Below are positions 5,115-6,906 of a stretch of DNA of 6,906 nucleotides, in pieces. Origin of the DNA: an uncultured Clostridium sp. Lineage in GTDB: Bacteria > Bacillota > Clostridia > TANB77 > CAG-508. The notes below the pieces were generated by a model. It was not told where the DNA came from. It ran no database searches and saw only the letters and a program-made list of their open reading frames with translations. Position numbers and translations under genes: made by a program. The first letter of the stretch is position 1; every line of letters starts with the position of its first letter. The DNA is taken from contig USHX01000043.1 of NCBI GenBank assembly GCA_900554565.1, positions 1-6,906 on the forward strand. Direction: 5' to 3'.

Positions 5115-6383
5115 ATGGAATATAAAGAAAAAGAAATAAAAACAGGAATTAAACTTCATGAAATAAAGACAGAAAAATTTAAAACAAACTTAATAGCTGT
5201 ATTTTTAACAACAGAACTAACAAGAGAAAATGTAACTAAAAATGCAGTAATATCAGCAATATTAAGAAGAGGCAGCCAAAACTTAAAAACACAAGAAGAA
5301 ATAAGCAAACAAATGGAAAACTTATATGGAGCAAGTTTTGACTGTGGACTAGACAAGACTGGAGATAATCAAGTTCTAAAATTTTATATAGAAACAGTAA
5401 ATGATACATTTTTGCCAACAACAAATGAAAACATATTAAAAACAGCGATTCAAAACCTATTAGAAATAGTATTTAACCCATACACAGAAAATGGAGCATT
5501 TAAAACAGAATACTTAGAACAAGAAAAAAACAATATAAAACAAAGAATAGAAGGAAAAAAAGACAACAAAGCAAGCTATAGTTTAGAAAGATGTGTACAA
5601 GAAATGTACCAAAATGAACCATTTGGGTTATACAAATTTGGATATATAGAAGATTTAGAAAAAATAGATGAAAAAAATCTTTATGAATATTACAAAAACT
5701 TAATTGCTAATTGTAAAATAGATATTTTCGTTTCAGGAAATATTGATGAAAAAACAACTGAAATAATAGAAAATGATGAAAACATAAAGAAATTAGAATC
5801 AAGAAATCCAAAATATAACATTTCTAAAATAGCAAAAAAAGAAATGAAAGAAGAAAAAACAATAACAGACCACTTAGAAGTAAGCCAGGGAAAACTAGTA
5901 ATAGGTTTAGATGTAGATATTGAAGATGAAAATTTAAAATATGATGTATTAGTATACAATTGTATATTAGGTGGAACTGCAAATTCAAAATTGTTCCAAA
6001 ATGTAAGAGAAAAAGCACATTTAGCATATGTTGCAAGTTCTAGTTATTTAAAACACAAAAACAATATATTTATAAATTGTGGAATCGAAATATCAAATTA
6101 TGAAAAAACTTTAGAATTAATAAGAAAACAAATAGAAGATATCAAAAATGCGGACTTTACAGATGAAGAAGTAGAAAATGCAAAACAAGGAATTATAGCA
6201 ACAATAAAAACAATAGATGATGAACAAGATACAACAATAAGTTATCTATTTGGTCAAGAATTAGCAATGACAAAAGCATCTTTAGATGAATATATGAAAA
6301 ATATAGAAAAGGTAAAAAAAGAAGATGTAGTAAATATAGCAAAAAAAGTAAATATAAATACAATCTATTTTTTAAGAGATTAG
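5115..6383 (+). CDS. ymfF: M16-family peptidase-like protein, inactive type (YmfF-like)
   Basis: A 422-residue protein of the M16 (pitrilysin/MPP) fold. Where active members carry HxxEH after the first beta strands, this one reads AVISAILRRGSQN (44-56), with no histidines, so it should not bind catalytic zinc. The family context is otherwise kept: NLYGASFDCGLDKTGDNQ (69-86), YLEQEKNNIKQRIEGKKDNKASYSLERC (133-160), NEPFG (167-171), and the C-terminal-half loop GGTANSKLFQNVREKAHLAY (286-305), whose Arg and Tyr normally contact substrate. This pattern, with an HFLEH-bearing M16 gene directly after it, fits Bacillus YmfF/YmfH, annotated as associated with EF-P 5-aminopentanol modification. The start at 5115 was chosen because AAAGGA sits 7 nt upstream; the in-frame ATG at 5109 is only 1 nt from that site, and earlier starts lie in or just after the terminator without a ribosome site. 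No signal peptide is visible, so it is probably cytosolic. Confidence 0.88.
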   Translation: MEYKEKEIKTGIKLHEIKTEKFKTNLIAVFLTTELTRENVTKNAVISAILRRGSQNLKTQEEISKQMENLYGASFDCGLDKTGDNQVLKFYIETVNDTFLPTTNENILKTAIQNLLEIVFNPYTENGAFKTEYLEQEKNNIKQRIEGKKDNKASYSLERCVQEMYQNEPFGLYKFGYIEDLEKIDEKNLYEYYKNLIANCKIDIFVSGNIDEKTTEIIENDENIKKLESRNPKYNISKIAKKEMKEEKTITDHLEVSQGKLVIGLDVDIEDENLKYDVLVYNCILGGTANSKLFQNVREKAHLAYVASSSYLKHKNNIFINCGIEISNYEKTLELIRKQIEDIKNADFTDEEVENAKQGIIATIKTIDDEQDTTISYLFGQELAMTKASLDEYMKNIEKVKKEDVVNIAKKVNINTIYFLRD

Positions 6384-6395
6384 AAAGGGGCAAAA

Positions 6396-6906
6396 ATGCA
6401 AGTAATTGAAAATTTAAAAGTTAAAGAAAAATTATATATAGAAAAGCTTGAAAATGGCTTAACAGTAATGATAATTCCTAAAAAGGGAATTCAAAAGAAA
6501 TATATAATATGGGGAACAAATTATGGTTCAAATGATAATAAATTTATTGTACCAGGAGAAGAAGAAATAACAGAAGTTCCAAATGGTGTAGCTCACTTTC
6601 TAGAGCATAAATTGTTTGAACAAGAGAATGGAACAAATAGTTTAGATGTATTAACAGCATTAGGAGTAAATGCAAATGCATACACAACAAATGACCACAC
6701 AGCATATTTATTTGAATGCACAGATAATTTTTACGAAGCAATGGATGAATTGATGGACTATGTTCAACACCCATATTTTACAGATGAAAATGTAGAAAAA
6801 GAAAAAGGAATAATAGGCCAAGAAATAAGAATGTATGATGATTACCCTGAATGGAGAGTATATTTAAATGCAATGCAAGCAATGTATCATAATAATCCAA
6901 TAAAGA
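6396..6906 (+). CDS. ymfH: M16-family zinc peptidase, active type (YmfH-like), 3' end outside window
   Basis: The frame stays open to the window edge, giving 170 residues of a protein expected to be about 420-430. The inverted zinc motif is intact: H67-F-L-E70-H71 in GVAHFLEHKLFEQ. E143 in GIIGQEIRMYDD, 76 residues after H67, is the expected third zinc ligand, with E136 seven residues before it as in other M16 enzymes. Other family blocks are EKLENGLTVMIIPK (16-29), YGSNDNKF (43-50), and NANAYTTNDHTAYLFEC (92-108). AAAGGGG (6384-6390) directly follows the ymfF stop and lies 5 nt before the ATG, with a 12-nt intergenic gap, so the genes are co-transcribed and probably co-translated. By analogy with other M16 pairs the two proteins may form a heterodimer in which this subunit carries catalysis (inference). 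Assignment to YmfH rests on the motif and the gene pairing. Confidence 0.9.
   Translation, partial: MQVIENLKVKEKLYIEKLENGLTVMIIPKKGIQKKYIIWGTNYGSNDNKFIVPGEEEITEVPNGVAHFLEHKLFEQENGTNSLDVLTALGVNANAYTTNDHTAYLFECTDNFYEAMDELMDYVQHPYFTDENVEKEKGIIGQEIRMYDDYPEWRVYLNAMQAMYHNNPIK

Noticed and set aside
280..6774. Numerous minus-strand open frames of 60-154 codons
   Set aside because: They are leucine-, phenylalanine- and serine-rich antisense shadows of AT-rich plus-strand genes, with no ribosome sites or recognisable motifs.
1..6906. CRISPR array, insertion sequence, attachment site, tRNA or rRNA
   Set aside because: No repeated spacer-like units, transposase, terminal inverted repeats or cloverleaf-forming segments were seen on either strand; the gaps between genes are all under 140 nt.

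Overview
The window is a compact, very AT-rich stretch in which every supported gene lies on the plus strand. Arginine is written mostly as AGA and isoleucine often as ATA. Shine-Dalgarno sites are strong, there is one TTG start, and two terminators are of the simple stem-plus-T type. The gene content (DnaB, TilS, FtsH, anaerobic NrdG, S21, paired YmfF/YmfH-type M16 proteins) points to a low-GC member of the Bacillota, most likely an anaerobic clostridium. A genus cannot be named from the sequence. No mobile element, CRISPR array, tRNA or rRNA is visible; this looks like ordinary chromosomal core.

Layout. Positions 3-599 are the C-terminal part of replicative helicase DnaB, cut by the window edge. 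It is followed 12 nt later by tilS (612-1610), a short tRNA(Ile)-lysidine synthetase. After a 134-nt gap with a good promoter comes ftsH (1745-3553), a complete membrane AAA+ metalloprotease with a TTG start. A strong terminator follows, and its T-tract runs straight into the -10 of the next promoter. That promoter serves a small membrane-anchored J-domain-like protein (3648-4181) whose HPD motif reads YPK. It is followed 21 nt later by nrdG (4203-4724), the radical-SAM activase of anaerobic ribonucleotide reductase.

A consensus promoter abutting the nrdG stop drives rpsU (4821-4994), a 57-residue S21 gene with a short leader containing a hairpin, and a terminator closes the unit. The last unit is a pair of M16-family genes. 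The first (5115-6383) lacks the zinc motif and resembles YmfF. The second (6396 to the window end) carries HFLEH and resembles YmfH.

Functionally this is housekeeping: replication, AUA decoding, membrane protein quality control, anaerobic dNTP supply, translation, and a peptidase pair that in Bacillus is linked to EF-P modification. The one protein that departs clearly from a textbook family is the HPD-less, membrane-anchored J-like protein downstream of ftsH. I see no convincing evidence of a wholly new system. The best leads are that protein, the short TilS, the S21 leader, and the compact terminator-promoter junction.
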